Shown here: positions 41,394 through 49,986 of the stretch, piece after piece
How the letters are laid out: each line of letters begins with the position of its first letter
Numbering within the stretch: position 1 is the first letter of the stretch
From: Desulfitobacterium sp050251735
Lineage (GTDB): Bacteria > Bacillota > Desulfitobacteriia > Desulfitobacteriales > Desulfitobacteriaceae
Assembly: GCA_050251735.1 (NCBI GenBank)
Contig: JBFWMF010000009.1
Location: 1-64,000, forward strand
Length of the DNA: 64,000 nt
Direction: 5' to 3'
Program-made: the position numbers and the translations under genes
The notes under the pieces: generated by a model
Database searches by the model: none
Told to the model about the DNA's origin: nothing
What the model saw: the letters and a program-made list of their open reading frames with translations, nothing else

Positions 41394-42844
41394 GAATCTG
41401 CCCCCCTGATTGTGTTTGGAAGAGAGATAACTATACTGGTCCCTTCTCCCAACCTGCTGATAGCCCAAATACGTCCCTCATGACCTTCCACAATTTGCTT
41501 GGCAATGGCTAACCCCAGACCACTGCCCTTTATCTCACTGCGTGCTTGATCTGTCCGATAAAAACGCTCAAAAATTTGTCTCACTTCCAGATCAGGAATA
41601 CCACTACCATTGTCTTGAACTTCGATGATCACACTGGAATGGGTTTCGCGAACAGAAAGAGCAATTCTTCCCTCTTCCTTATTCATATATTTACGCGAGT
41701 TATCGATAATGTTCATTATAACACGCATCATCCGTTCCCGGTCCAGAGGAATTGCACACGCTTCTTTGAGTTCACTTTTAAAGTACATAACGATTCCGTT
41801 GCGTTCCATCTCCGGTTCTATTTCTCGGAACCCATCCCTAAGAAATTCTTCAACATTGGTAATTTGCAAATTAAAGGGGATTTGATTGAGATCCAATTTT
41901 GCATAAAGCAGCAGATCGTCAATCATCGTATCCACCTGTTCCGCCTTACGATAGATAGTCCGCAGATATTTCTCTTTCTTTTCCGGCGAATTAGCGATAC
42001 CATCTAATAATCCTTCCACATACCCTTTGATGGAGGTGACCGGAGTCTTTAAATCATGAGATATGCTGGTGATCATCATTTTGCGATTATCTTCATATTT
42101 AAGCTGGGTATGGACAGAGTTCTTCAATTGAATGCGCATCCGCTCAAGGTCGTAGCAGAGCTCACGCAGTTCCTTATCTCCCTCACTGACAATCTCATGA
42201 TTAAGATTGCCCAAGGTAATTTCCTTAGCAGCCTTACGCAGATTATTCAGGGGAAAGATAATGCCACGGGAGAAATAACGGGACATATAGACATTAGCTG
42301 CAATAAAAGTAAAGACAAAAATAATGCCACAAAAGGTGATGAATTTCGTAAGGTTAAAAGAAGCCGGGTCAAAGGGTACTAAGAAAAACAGAATTGTGCT
42401 TTCTTGATTATCTGTGGCTAAGGTTAAGTCAATAGGCTGAACACTATAGGTTTCGCTACCGAGGGTTATGGTATCCTGTTCAAACCATCCTGAGCTTCCT
42501 AACAACCTTACCACATCAATCTTCGTCAGATTATGTGAGGAAAATAGTACTGTGTCTCCCTGAAGGGCAGCCACTTTTCCATCAACAGCCGCTATGCGAT
42601 TGATGATCTGACTCTGAAAACCGGGATCCTCGATTCTCTCCGGATATCTACGAAGAATGCTTTGCTCACTGCCTACAAGGTCAAAAGTTAGCTGGGTGAT
42701 CTCCTGGGTATTTTTGAAAGATTGTTCCGTACCGGCAATCTTCCCTGTCACATATATATAAGTCCACGCGCAAAGAACCGTAATCAATAAAGGAATGATT
42801 ACGGTTAAAGCGTTGGCTAAAATAAGTCTTCGTTGCAGATTCAT
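41390..42844 (-). CDS. sensor histidine kinase
   Basis: 484 residues. Two membrane helices (about 8-32 and 168-190) enclose an extracytoplasmic sensor of about 135 residues. HAMP (about 190-245), HisKA with SISHDLKTPVTSIKGYVEG, and HATPase with MNIIDNSRKYM (N box), VQDNGSGIP (G1) and GSGLGLAIAK (G2) follow. The large external domain distinguishes it from intramembrane-sensing BceS kinases that usually accompany antimicrobial-peptide ABC systems. It is encoded 8 bases downstream of the ABC permease gene and overlaps its regulator gene. Confidence 0.92.
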   Translation of the reverse strand: MNLQRRLILANALTVIIPLLITVLCAWTYIYVTGKIAGTEQSFKNTQEITQLTFDLVGSEQSILRRYPERIEDPGFQSQIINRIAAVDGKVAALQGDTVLFSSHNLTKIDVVRLLGSSGWFEQDTITLGSETYSVQPIDLTLATDNQESTILFFLVPFDPASFNLTKFITFCGIIFVFTFIAANVYMSRYFSRGIIFPLNNLRKAAKEITLGNLNHEIVSEGDKELRELCYDLERMRIQLKNSVHTQLKYEDNRKMMITSISHDLKTPVTSIKGYVEGLLDGIANSPEKKEKYLRTIYRKAEQVDTMIDDLLLYAKLDLNQIPFNLQITNVEEFLRDGFREIEPEMERNGIVMYFKSELKEACAIPLDRERMMRVIMNIIDNSRKYMNKEEGRIALSVRETHSSVIIEVQDNGSGIPDLEVRQIFERFYRTDQARSEIKGSGLGLAIAKQIVEGHEGRIWAISRLGEGTSIVISLPNTIRGADS

Positions 42845-42852
42845 GTTACCAC

Positions 42853-43605
42853 CTAGAATTCTTTTTTATCAAACAGATAAAAGGCCCCAGTAAAAAACAT
42901 CAGACCATAGCCCAGCATAAGGAAAAACTGGCGGAGAATTTTCAGTAAGGGAACGGAATTCGCCAACCAAAGGCTATACCAATCAAAATAGGTCGTGATC
43001 AATAGGCCTGAGTATTGACTAAAAAACAATCCTAACCCCTTGCAGACAAGAACGAATAAGATAGTTACAAAAAAGACCGAGATTCCGCTTTTTAAAATAT
43101 TTGCCAAAAGAACGATGCCCAAAGCCAGGATAAACATTGGCAGAAAGCTGACTCCGTAGGCCACGATCGTCTTAAAGAATCCGCCCCAGGTCATCGTATC
43201 CCCACTAAAAAGCAATCCGGCGAGCACAGAGAAGACCAGCAGCAGGGCAAGATTGGCTAAGACAAAAAGTCCGATTGCCGATACCTTGGCCGCGAACAGC
43301 TTAAAACGGCTTACAGGTCTCGTAAGGGTTATACGCATGGTATTTTGAGCGAATTCTCCGGAAAAGCTGTCGATAGCAACCAAGGCTGTAAACAAAGGAA
43401 TGACGGTGTTGATCGCAACAGACAGGACCAACATGGGGAAATCCATACTGCCGGCACCGCGGATACCAAACCCTGTCCTTACTCCGAGGACCATCAACTG
43501 TCCGACGACGATAATTAGCAAGGAAAGGATGATGGCTACGACAGCTTTTTTCTTTTTACAGAGCTTTTCCAGCTCATTGATAAAGGCTGCTTGAAACACG
43601 GCCAT
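42853..43605 (-). CDS. ABC-2 type transporter permease
   Basis: 250 residues with six hydrophobic segments and the ABC-2 motif FSGEFAQNTMRITLTRPVSRFKLFAAK after the second helix. This is the membrane partner of the ATPase encoded just upstream, with which it overlaps by 32 bases. Such BcrAB-like exporters protect against bacitracin-like peptides or move lipids; the substrate here is unknown. Confidence 0.88.
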   Translation of the reverse strand: MAVFQAAFINELEKLCKKKKAVVAIILSLLIIVVGQLMVLGVRTGFGIRGAGSMDFPMLVLSVAINTVIPLFTALVAIDSFSGEFAQNTMRITLTRPVSRFKLFAAKVSAIGLFVLANLALLLVFSVLAGLLFSGDTMTWGGFFKTIVAYGVSFLPMFILALGIVLLANILKSGISVFFVTILFVLVCKGLGLFFSQYSGLLITTYFDWYSLWLANSVPLLKILRQFFLMLGYGLMFFTGAFYLFDKKEF

Positions 43606-44317
43606 TTCGTTCTACCTCACTCACAAAATAATTTTCCAAGGTGGCATAATCCTTGAGGATCTCCTCTCTACTCTGGACATTGAGAAGTATACTATTATAG
43701 ATGACCCCAATTTTATTACAGGTAAGCTCCACATCGTGAATTAAGTGACTGGAGATAAAGAAGGTGGTTTTTTCCGTTTCAGCTAAATGTAAAATAAGCT
43801 TGCGGATATCAATCATTCCTTCCACATCGAGTCCATTTAAGGGCTCATCGAGGATGAGGACTTGGGGACGCGCCAAAATGGCGGCCGAGATTCCTAAGCG
43901 TTGTTTCATGCCTAGGGAAAATCGCTGTGGCTTCTCATTTTTGTAGCGGAGCATGCCTGTTAAATCTAAAACTTCCTCGATTCTCTTTTTATCAATCTCA
44001 GGATAAAAACGAGCAAGCTGCCTTAAGTTTTCGTAGGCTGTTAGATAAGGATAGGATTCCGGAACTTCGATGATACATCCCACCTGGGCCATCGCCTTCT
44101 CATACTCGTCACGAATACTATGACCAAATATCTTCACATCCCCCCGATCGGCGGAAATTAATCCAGTCATAATCTTCATAGCCGTTGTCTTACCCGCTCC
44201 GTTGGGTCCGAGGAAGCCAAAAATTTCCCCACGGTAGATATCGAGGGTCAAATCGTTAACACCACGTCCATTTTTATAGAGTTTTGTGAGATTCTGAATC
44301 TCGATGACTTTTTCCAT
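43574..44317 (-). CDS. ABC transporter ATP-binding protein (BcrA/CcmA type)
   Basis: 247 residues: Walker A GPNGAGKTTAMKIMTGL, signature FSLGMKQRLGISAAIL, Walker B VLILDEPLNGLDVEG and switch His in FFISSHLIHDVE. The FSLGMKQRL signature is typical of bacitracin/lantibiotic-type exporters. ATG 44317 is chosen because GGAGG lies 8 bases upstream; an earlier ATG has none. It lies downstream of the secreted-protein gene, separated by a hairpin at 44345-44374. Confidence 0.9.
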   Translation of the reverse strand: MEKVIEIQNLTKLYKNGRGVNDLTLDIYRGEIFGFLGPNGAGKTTAMKIMTGLISADRGDVKIFGHSIRDEYEKAMAQVGCIIEVPESYPYLTAYENLRQLARFYPEIDKKRIEEVLDLTGMLRYKNEKPQRFSLGMKQRLGISAAILARPQVLILDEPLNGLDVEGMIDIRKLILHLAETEKTTFFISSHLIHDVELTCNKIGVIYNSILLNVQSREEILKDYATLENYFVSEVERNGRVSSSLYQ

Positions 44318-44344
44318 TGGATGATCCTCCATCTAAAAGTCTTA

Positions 44345-44374
44345 AAAGGAGCTGCCGGAGTAACCCCCGGCAGC
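44345..44374 (-). terminator. hairpin between the secreted-protein gene and the ABC operon
   Basis: GCTGCCGG and CCGGCAGC form an 8-bp GC stem followed on the minus strand by TCCTTTTAAG. It may reduce read-through into the ABC genes. Confidence 0.65.
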
Positions 44375-44401
44375 CTTATCATTGTAGAAAGCCTATTTGT
44401 T

Positions 44402-45649
44402 CTATTCTAAGACGGGACTAAAATTAGAATCGAACATGATACCGTTCATCCCTCTATCATAACTATCCACATTGAAGTTTACTTTACCGGCATAATCATC
44501 CAGATAAATATAACCTCGTCTATTATCATTGTTTCCTGTTGAAATATCAAAATTGGCATCGCGCATAGATTTCTCGTTAAAGGTAGCCTTGAAGGAGAAG
44601 GCTTCCATCTGATTGGCTGAATCAGTAAATTCAGGCTTATAGACCTCCTTGTAATTCCCGGCAATACTATTCGTATCGATCTGAGTGAGCTCTAAAATCC
44701 GCTCTCCGGTCTTAACGAACTTACCATCTTTTTCAATGATGATGTCATTTTTAAAGGTGCCAACGAACTTTTGTGGGTTGTTGATTTCATTAGGGGCATT
44801 GGCGTACTGCTTAATAACTTCCTTACCGGTCAAATCTGGTTTAGCTACGACGGTGGAATTGACATCTTTTATGCTGCCCAAAATTTCAATCGTAATATCA
44901 TGGTTTTGACCGTTAGCATCTTTGCCGGTGACAGTCGCAGTGCCGAGGATACGCTCTAAAGCACCATCTTCCTTAACATTAGCTGACCCTGACACTTCTT
45001 TAACGGTGATATCTTTGGTAAGATGGGGCCAACTATTATTTTGATTTCTACCATCAAATTGCTGCTTTAAACTAAGCGATGATACGGCATTGACAAGGGC
45101 CGGAATCTGCATCTCCGAGAGTGATCCTGACAAGACTATAGTTCCGTCAGGGTTTTCGTTAACGATCACATGGTCTTTCAGACTTCCCACCACAGCGTCG
45201 ATGATTCGTTCTACATCGGCTGCTTCTTCCTCAGCAAAGGGATCATCGGGAATGATGTGTTCACGTTCTTCATTGTATTCCGTTAAATAGACTTTATCAC
45301 TTCTCTGATCGATGTTTATACTCGTTTTCCTGTCGTTATAATTATAGTAAGTGCTGGTTTTTCCTGCTTCTACATTTGTATTATTGCTCTCCTGAGCATT
45401 TTTAATTCGATCGACCTTATTTACAGCGTTACTGGAGATGATCACCTGACTGTTATCCTTGATTATTGCAGTCATTTCCATGGTATAATTGTCGTATTCA
45501 CCGGTGGCTTTGGCCGAGACAAGCTTAACACTATCCTTTAACTGCTCATACCCACTTTTACTAGCAATATCGGCAAATGCTGTGGTAGCGAACAACAAAG
45601 TCCCTACTGTAAAGCTAGCAATAATCGCTGTTTTCTTTTTCATCTTCAC
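44402..45649 (-). CDS. secreted protein of unknown function, about 415 aa
   Basis: A classical signal peptide (KKKTAIIASFTVGTLLFATTAFA, cleavage after about residue 26) precedes a long hydrophilic domain of beta-rich character with many DN, NNT and KDANGQNHD-like turns. No cysteine, LPxTG, SLH or catalytic motif is seen. It is the promoter-proximal gene of the ABC/two-component module, so it could be the exported sensor target or a protective surface protein. A GTG start at 45649 has AAGGAG 8 bases upstream. ATG 45643 is the alternative. I do not recognise the family. Confidence 0.75.
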   Translation of the reverse strand: MKMKKKTAIIASFTVGTLLFATTAFADIASKSGYEQLKDSVKLVSAKATGEYDNYTMEMTAIIKDNSQVIISSNAVNKVDRIKNAQESNNTNVEAGKTSTYYNYNDRKTSINIDQRSDKVYLTEYNEEREHIIPDDPFAEEEAADVERIIDAVVGSLKDHVIVNENPDGTIVLSGSLSEMQIPALVNAVSSLSLKQQFDGRNQNNSWPHLTKDITVKEVSGSANVKEDGALERILGTATVTGKDANGQNHDITIEILGSIKDVNSTVVAKPDLTGKEVIKQYANAPNEINNPQKFVGTFKNDIIIEKDGKFVKTGERILELTQIDTNSIAGNYKEVYKPEFTDSANQMEAFSFKATFNEKSMRDANFDISTGNNDNRRGYIYLDDYAGKVNFNVDSYDRGMNGIMFDSNFSPVLE

Positions 45650-45666
45650 TTACTTCACTCCTTAAA

Positions 45667-45683
45667 ATTATAGGAAGCTTCCT
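45667..45683 (-). promoter_or_regulatory. -10 element overlapped by a palindrome
   Basis: On the minus strand AGGAAGCTTCCT, a perfect 12-bp palindrome, runs directly into TATAAT just before the ribosome binding site of the secreted-protein gene. No strong -35 is visible. A regulator site is plausible. Confidence 0.35.
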
Positions 45684-45916
45684 TAATTCTATTCTAGCCC
45701 CATGGTCTTGATTTTCCGTAAACAGATTCTAAATAAAGTATAAACTAAGTATTGAATTAAATAAACTTCACCTCATGGATTGACTTAATGAAATGGTCAA
45801 TATAAAGAAAACCCGGCTTCGCCGTGCCTTTTGAATATGCATCCAGAAAGGCGAAGTCGTTGGTTGCCCTTATGCTAGAGGAAAGTATGCAACGAAGTTA
45901 TACTTTCTGACAGTAT

Positions 45917-45940
45917 AAAAAAGCCGGCGCAAGTCCGGCT
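45917..45940 (-). terminator. rho-independent terminator of the AI-2E family gene
   Basis: AGCCGG and CCGGCT pair around CGCAAGT. On the minus strand TTTTTTATACTG follows. Upstream, 45881-45907 holds a further hairpin (GAAAGTAT/ATACTTTC). Confidence 0.75.
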
Positions 45941-47003
45941 AAATTTGGAAACGATAACGTATAACATTTGCTTTGACTAATGCTTTATACAAGATGATAA
46001 GCAGAGGAGCCATGAATACACCCAAGATCCCCATTACCTTAAAGCCTACCCAAATCGAGATTAGAGTTGCCAAGGGTCCGAGTCCAATTCTTCCACCGAG
46101 AATTTTCGGTTCAATAATCTTACGCAATACGGTAATGATAATAAAGAGAAGCACAAGTCCGATGCCCCGGAAAATATCGCCTTGGGTGATCCAAAACAAC
46201 CCCCAGGGAACCAACACTGATCCTGTGCCCAGAATAGGAAGAATATCGACAATTACGATTAAAAAAGCTAGCACAAGTGCATAACGTACATCTAAGAAGA
46301 TTAAGCCACCCAGACTCACTATATAGGTGAAGGTACTTAAAATGACTTGAGCTTTAAGAAAACCAATGGTGGCGTTGCGTAAGTCGGAGAGCACGGCAAT
46401 GGCTTTAGGCTTAGATTTCTCCTTAAAATAAGAAAAAAAGCGTTGATTGATTTGACTTAAATTGAGATTTATCATATAGAGAGCAATGAAGAAAATGAGT
46501 AAGGAGAAGAAAAAGTTAGGAATCGATGCCGTAATCAAAAGGGTCTGTGCGCCCACACTAGAGATCAGATTCAGATTAGATAGTTGATTGACAAATCCCG
46601 TCATCGTTTGATTGATTTGCAAACCAATTTCAGGTGGGAAAACTAAGATAAAATCATTTATCTGTTGCGCAAAATCGGTAACCCATACTTGAATATTGGG
46701 AATATTCCTTTGAATAAACTTGATGAGTTCAAAGGCCTCCGAAATGATCTTGGCAATAAGGAAGTAGGAAAGAAATAAGGCGACTCCTAAGAACAAAAAG
46801 TATGATATATTAGCGGCAAGGGTCCGATTAATCTTCATATATTTTATGAGCTTTAGATTAAAGGGTTCTAAAAGCAAGGCTGTTAGTAACGCTAGGATAA
46901 ATGGAGCAAAATAAGGCAAGAGGTAATAGATCAGCAATGGCACTAAAATAAAGGCGATGATGATTAGAAGCGTTACCGCAACTTTTTTAGCATATTCTTT
47001 CAT
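45939..47003 (-). CDS. AI-2E family transporter (YtvI/PerM-like)
   Basis: 354 residues with about eight hydrophobic helices in the AI-2E pattern: a pair of N-terminal helices, a periplasmic loop of about 70 residues, then VDILPILGTGSVLVPWGL and KIIEPKILGGRIGLGPLATLISIWVG near the C-terminus. Members transport autoinducer-2 or act as Na+/H+ antiporters. In spore formers the YtvI branch is sporulation-linked. The substrate is not decided. GGAGAGAG lies 8 bases before the ATG. It is a single gene. Confidence 0.88.
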   Translation of the reverse strand: MKEYAKKVAVTLLIIIAFILVPLLIYYLLPYFAPFILALLTALLLEPFNLKLIKYMKINRTLAANISYFLFLGVALFLSYFLIAKIISEAFELIKFIQRNIPNIQVWVTDFAQQINDFILVFPPEIGLQINQTMTGFVNQLSNLNLISSVGAQTLLITASIPNFFFSLLIFFIALYMINLNLSQINQRFFSYFKEKSKPKAIAVLSDLRNATIGFLKAQVILSTFTYIVSLGGLIFLDVRYALVLAFLIVIVDILPILGTGSVLVPWGLFWITQGDIFRGIGLVLLFIIITVLRKIIEPKILGGRIGLGPLATLISIWVGFKVMGILGVFMAPLLIILYKALVKANVIRYRFQI

Positions 47004-47214
47004 GAAGGGATACTCTCTCCGATCCGCGAATTATTTGGTTATTACTCATTTTATGGCATATCCTTTCCTTTTGCAATAAAAGAAACCCGAAGGTAACTTC
47101 TTAGCACAGGTTGGATTGTCATGCCTTGTTATTGAATTGAAGGTAAGCCATTTTTTATGTCGAATCTAGTTAGATGGACGTAAAACTTACGATCACGATT
47201 AAAAGGAGCAATAT

Positions 47215-48537
47215 ATGATCATCGAGATAGATAACCGCACGATAAATCAAATAAAAAATCCTGAGTTCTCTCAATATGCACAAATCTATGCCCGAGTCTA
47301 TGATCACTTTATCGATCAAATTAAGCAAACCGGCCTGGATTTAGACGAGAATCTGACCGAAGAAACACACCGTAAATTGGAACATTTAAGAGAAAAGCAA
47401 GCAAAGTTTAGAAATTCCGATAAAAGCATCGTCAACCATTGGATCTCTTCAGCCTGTGAAATTTGCCAGAAGGGCATGGGAACAGTTACCTTCTATATCT
47501 CTCTCAGATGCCACCGTAATTGCTATTTTTGCTTTAACCCCAATCAGGAGGATTACGAGCATTATACCCAGCACAAAAGAAACGTAGTTGAAGAACTCTC
47601 GCAACTGCTCAAGCAGGGTCAAAAGTTCTCGCACATCGCCTTAACCGGTGGGGAGCCCCTCCTGCATAAGCAAGAGATGTTGGATTTTTTTCGAACAGTT
47701 CAAGAAAAGACCCCTAAGACCCATACCCGTCTTTATACATCCGGCGACTTTCTAGACCAGGAAATCCTTCAAAACCTCAAAGAGGCAGGTCTGAAAGAAA
47801 TTCGTTTCAGTATCAAAATGGAAGATCCCGAACCCTTTAAGAAAGAAGTCTACGATCGCATTGCCTTAAGCAAGGAATTTATTCCCGCTGTCATGGTCGA
47901 AATGCCTGTCTTACCAGGGAGTCTAAAGGAAATGAAAGATGTACTTTTGGAATTGGAGCGCATCGGCATAGCTGGCATCAACTTACTTGAGCTTTGCTTT
48001 CCCTTTCATAATGCGGAAGATTTTCGGAAGCGTGGCTTCAAAATTAAGAATCCTCCCTTTAAGGTCCTCTATGACTATTGGTATGCCGGTGGTCTCCCCA
48101 TCTCCCGCAGTGAACTGGAATGCCTAGAATTGATGGAGTTTGCGCTGGAGCAACAGCTAAGCATCGGCGTCCATTACTGTTCCTTAGAAAACAAACAGAC
48201 AGGTCAAATCTATCAGCAAAACTATGGACAAAAGGTCTCTCCCTTCATGCTCTTCTCCCCAAGGGATTATTTCTTTAAATCAGCTAAAGTCTTTGGTGAG
48301 GATATCGAAAAAGTCCTTAAGGTTTTTAAAAAGAAGAAAGTAACAGACTACCAAATCAATCAGGATTATAATTTCCTCGAGTTCCATATAAGCCAAATCA
48401 AGCACCTCAAGGATCTGGATCTAGAAGTCGGGATTTCCTCGAATGTTATGGAACATCGTGAGGATGGAAACTACATGCGGGAGCTAAAGATTGATTTAGT
48501 TTATCCAAAGTATTTTGACATAAGAATAGATATTTAG
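47215..48537 (+). CDS. radical SAM protein of unknown specificity
   Basis: 440 residues. The 4Fe-4S motif CHRNCYFC is preceded by GTVTFYISLR, and the SAM-binding GGE motif is LTGGEPLLHKQEML. An N-terminal helical extension of about 85 residues precedes the barrel and carries another cysteine pair (SACEIC). The C-terminal third has few cysteines, so an SPASM domain is not evident. The barrel style resembles MoaA/PqqE-type peptide or cofactor enzymes. It is a single gene with a strong AAAAGGAG site and its own bidirectional terminator, so neighbours give no clue to its substrate. Confidence 0.85.
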   Translation: MIIEIDNRTINQIKNPEFSQYAQIYARVYDHFIDQIKQTGLDLDENLTEETHRKLEHLREKQAKFRNSDKSIVNHWISSACEICQKGMGTVTFYISLRCHRNCYFCFNPNQEDYEHYTQHKRNVVEELSQLLKQGQKFSHIALTGGEPLLHKQEMLDFFRTVQEKTPKTHTRLYTSGDFLDQEILQNLKEAGLKEIRFSIKMEDPEPFKKEVYDRIALSKEFIPAVMVEMPVLPGSLKEMKDVLLELERIGIAGINLLELCFPFHNAEDFRKRGFKIKNPPFKVLYDYWYAGGLPISRSELECLELMEFALEQQLSIGVHYCSLENKQTGQIYQQNYGQKVSPFMLFSPRDYFFKSAKVFGEDIEKVLKVFKKKKVTDYQINQDYNFLEFHISQIKHLKDLDLEVGISSNVMEHREDGNYMRELKIDLVYPKYFDIRIDI

Positions 48538-48547
48538 AGTATAAAAA

Positions 48548-48586
48548 AAGAAGGGCGAGCCCAAAACAAATTGGGCACCCTTCTTT
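48548..48586. terminator. bidirectional terminator between convergent genes
   Basis: AAGAAGGG-x-GCCCAA and TTGGGC-x-CCCTTCTT form a two-part stem around AACAAA, flanked by A and T runs. Confidence 0.8.
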
Positions 48587-48590
48587 ACTT

Positions 48591-49847
48591 TCATGCTTTC
48601 GATTGCTTACTATGTCTTGATTCTTTATCCTCTCTATCCTCTTTATGTCCGTGATGCTCATTATGTCCTTTAGGTACGTTGTGCTTATCATGTTCCTTTT
48701 GCTGCGAAGGAAACACTTTTCCATGGGACAGATTATGTAAGGGAATGGATATTTTTAGTGTGTTTTCAATCTTAGTTATAAAATGTTTTTCATGATCCGT
48801 TGCCAGTGAGATCGCGATCCCACTTTGACCTGCACGACCGGTTCTTCCCACCCGATGTAGATAAAGATGGGGATCCTCAGGTAAATCAAGATTAAAAATA
48901 TGGGTGATGTTCTTAATATCTAGTCCTCTTGCCGCCAAATCGGAGGCCACAAGCAGGCTTGTCTTACCGTTTCGAAAGTTCTCCATGGCCTGTCGCCGTT
49001 TATCCTTATCAGCAGATCCTGAGATCGCTTCCGCTTCTAGCCCATGATACTTTAGTCTTTCCGCGGTTTTCTCGATTTCTTCACTCTTATTAATAAAAAT
49101 CAAAGCTCGTGTCGGCTCAAGATGTCGAATCAATTTTCGCAATAGCTCAAGTTTGTCCCGTTGCTCACAGAGAAAATACTGGTGAGCAATCGTAGGTGTC
49201 ACAGTCGCTTTCTCCTTTACACGAAGGATTGCCGGTTCCTTAAGAAAGTCGGCTGACTGCTTTATGGTTTCTGGGGTTATAGTCGCAGAAAACAATAGCA
49301 CCTGACGATCTTTGAGGGTGGTTTTAAGTACAGATTTTATCGCGGGGAGGTTCTTCTCATCCAGTAAACGATCCGCTTCATCAAGCACAATCGTTTTTAG
49401 GGTCTGAGAGGATATCTTTTTTTTCTGGATCAGTTCCAAAATACGTCCTGCTGAACCGACGATAATGTGTGGCTTCTCTTTGAGCTTTTCGATTTGTCGG
49501 GTGATATTGACGTTACCGATCACAGCTGCTGAGGTGACCGTTCCACCTAAATGTTCTGCTAAACTTTGGATTTGGCGTTGAACCTGTAAGGCAAGTTCGT
49601 GGGTAGGGGTAAGAATCAGGGCTTGATTTTCCTTTTTAAGCAGATCTATTTTCTGGATGATCGGCAGGAGATAGGCAAGTGTCTTACCAGACCCTGTTTC
49701 AGATTGGCCTACGACGTCCTGGTTGTTGAGGATGAGCGGAATCGCTTCTTGCTGTATTTTGGTGGGTTCAATAATCTTTTCTTTTTGAAGGGCATCAACA
49801 AGCAGTGAATGGACACCTAATTGGGCAAAGGACTGAGTTGTTTCCAT
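48591..49847 (-). CDS. DEAD-box ATP-dependent RNA helicase (CshA/RhlE-like) with His-rich tail
   Basis: 418 residues: Q motif, motif I SETGSGKT, Ia PTHELALQ, II VLDEADRLLD, III SAT, V/VI ASDLAARGLDIKN and HRVGRTGRAGQ. The last 40 residues are low complexity and rich in His, Lys and Asp/Glu (QQKEHDKHN, GHNEHHGHKEDREDKESRHS), which could bind RNA or metal. ATG 49847 has GAGGGTG upstream. A longer frame start at 49910 lacks a site. It likely acts in RNA decay or ribosome assembly. Confidence 0.9.
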   Translation of the reverse strand: METTQSFAQLGVHSLLVDALQKEKIIEPTKIQQEAIPLILNNQDVVGQSETGSGKTLAYLLPIIQKIDLLKKENQALILTPTHELALQVQRQIQSLAEHLGGTVTSAAVIGNVNITRQIEKLKEKPHIIVGSAGRILELIQKKKISSQTLKTIVLDEADRLLDEKNLPAIKSVLKTTLKDRQVLLFSATITPETIKQSADFLKEPAILRVKEKATVTPTIAHQYFLCEQRDKLELLRKLIRHLEPTRALIFINKSEEIEKTAERLKYHGLEAEAISGSADKDKRRQAMENFRNGKTSLLVASDLAARGLDIKNITHIFNLDLPEDPHLYLHRVGRTGRAGQSGIAISLATDHEKHFITKIENTLKISIPLHNLSHGKVFPSQQKEHDKHNVPKGHNEHHGHKEDREDKESRHSKQSKA

Positions 49848-49947
49848 AGTTGTTACACCCTCTTCTTTAATAATATGTATCCTGATGATGGCTAAGATGG
49901 TTTGACTCATTATAGCCTGTTTTCAGCTATCTGCCAAATTAAGATAC

Positions 49948-49968
49948 GGGACAGATTATCTATCCCGC
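49948..49968 (-). terminator. weak hairpin after the MFS gene
   Basis: CGGGA and TCCCG pair around an 11-base loop. On the minus strand TATCTTAATTT follows. It is short and may not terminate efficiently. Confidence 0.4.
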
Positions 49969-49986
49969 GTCTACCCTTTTTAAGTG

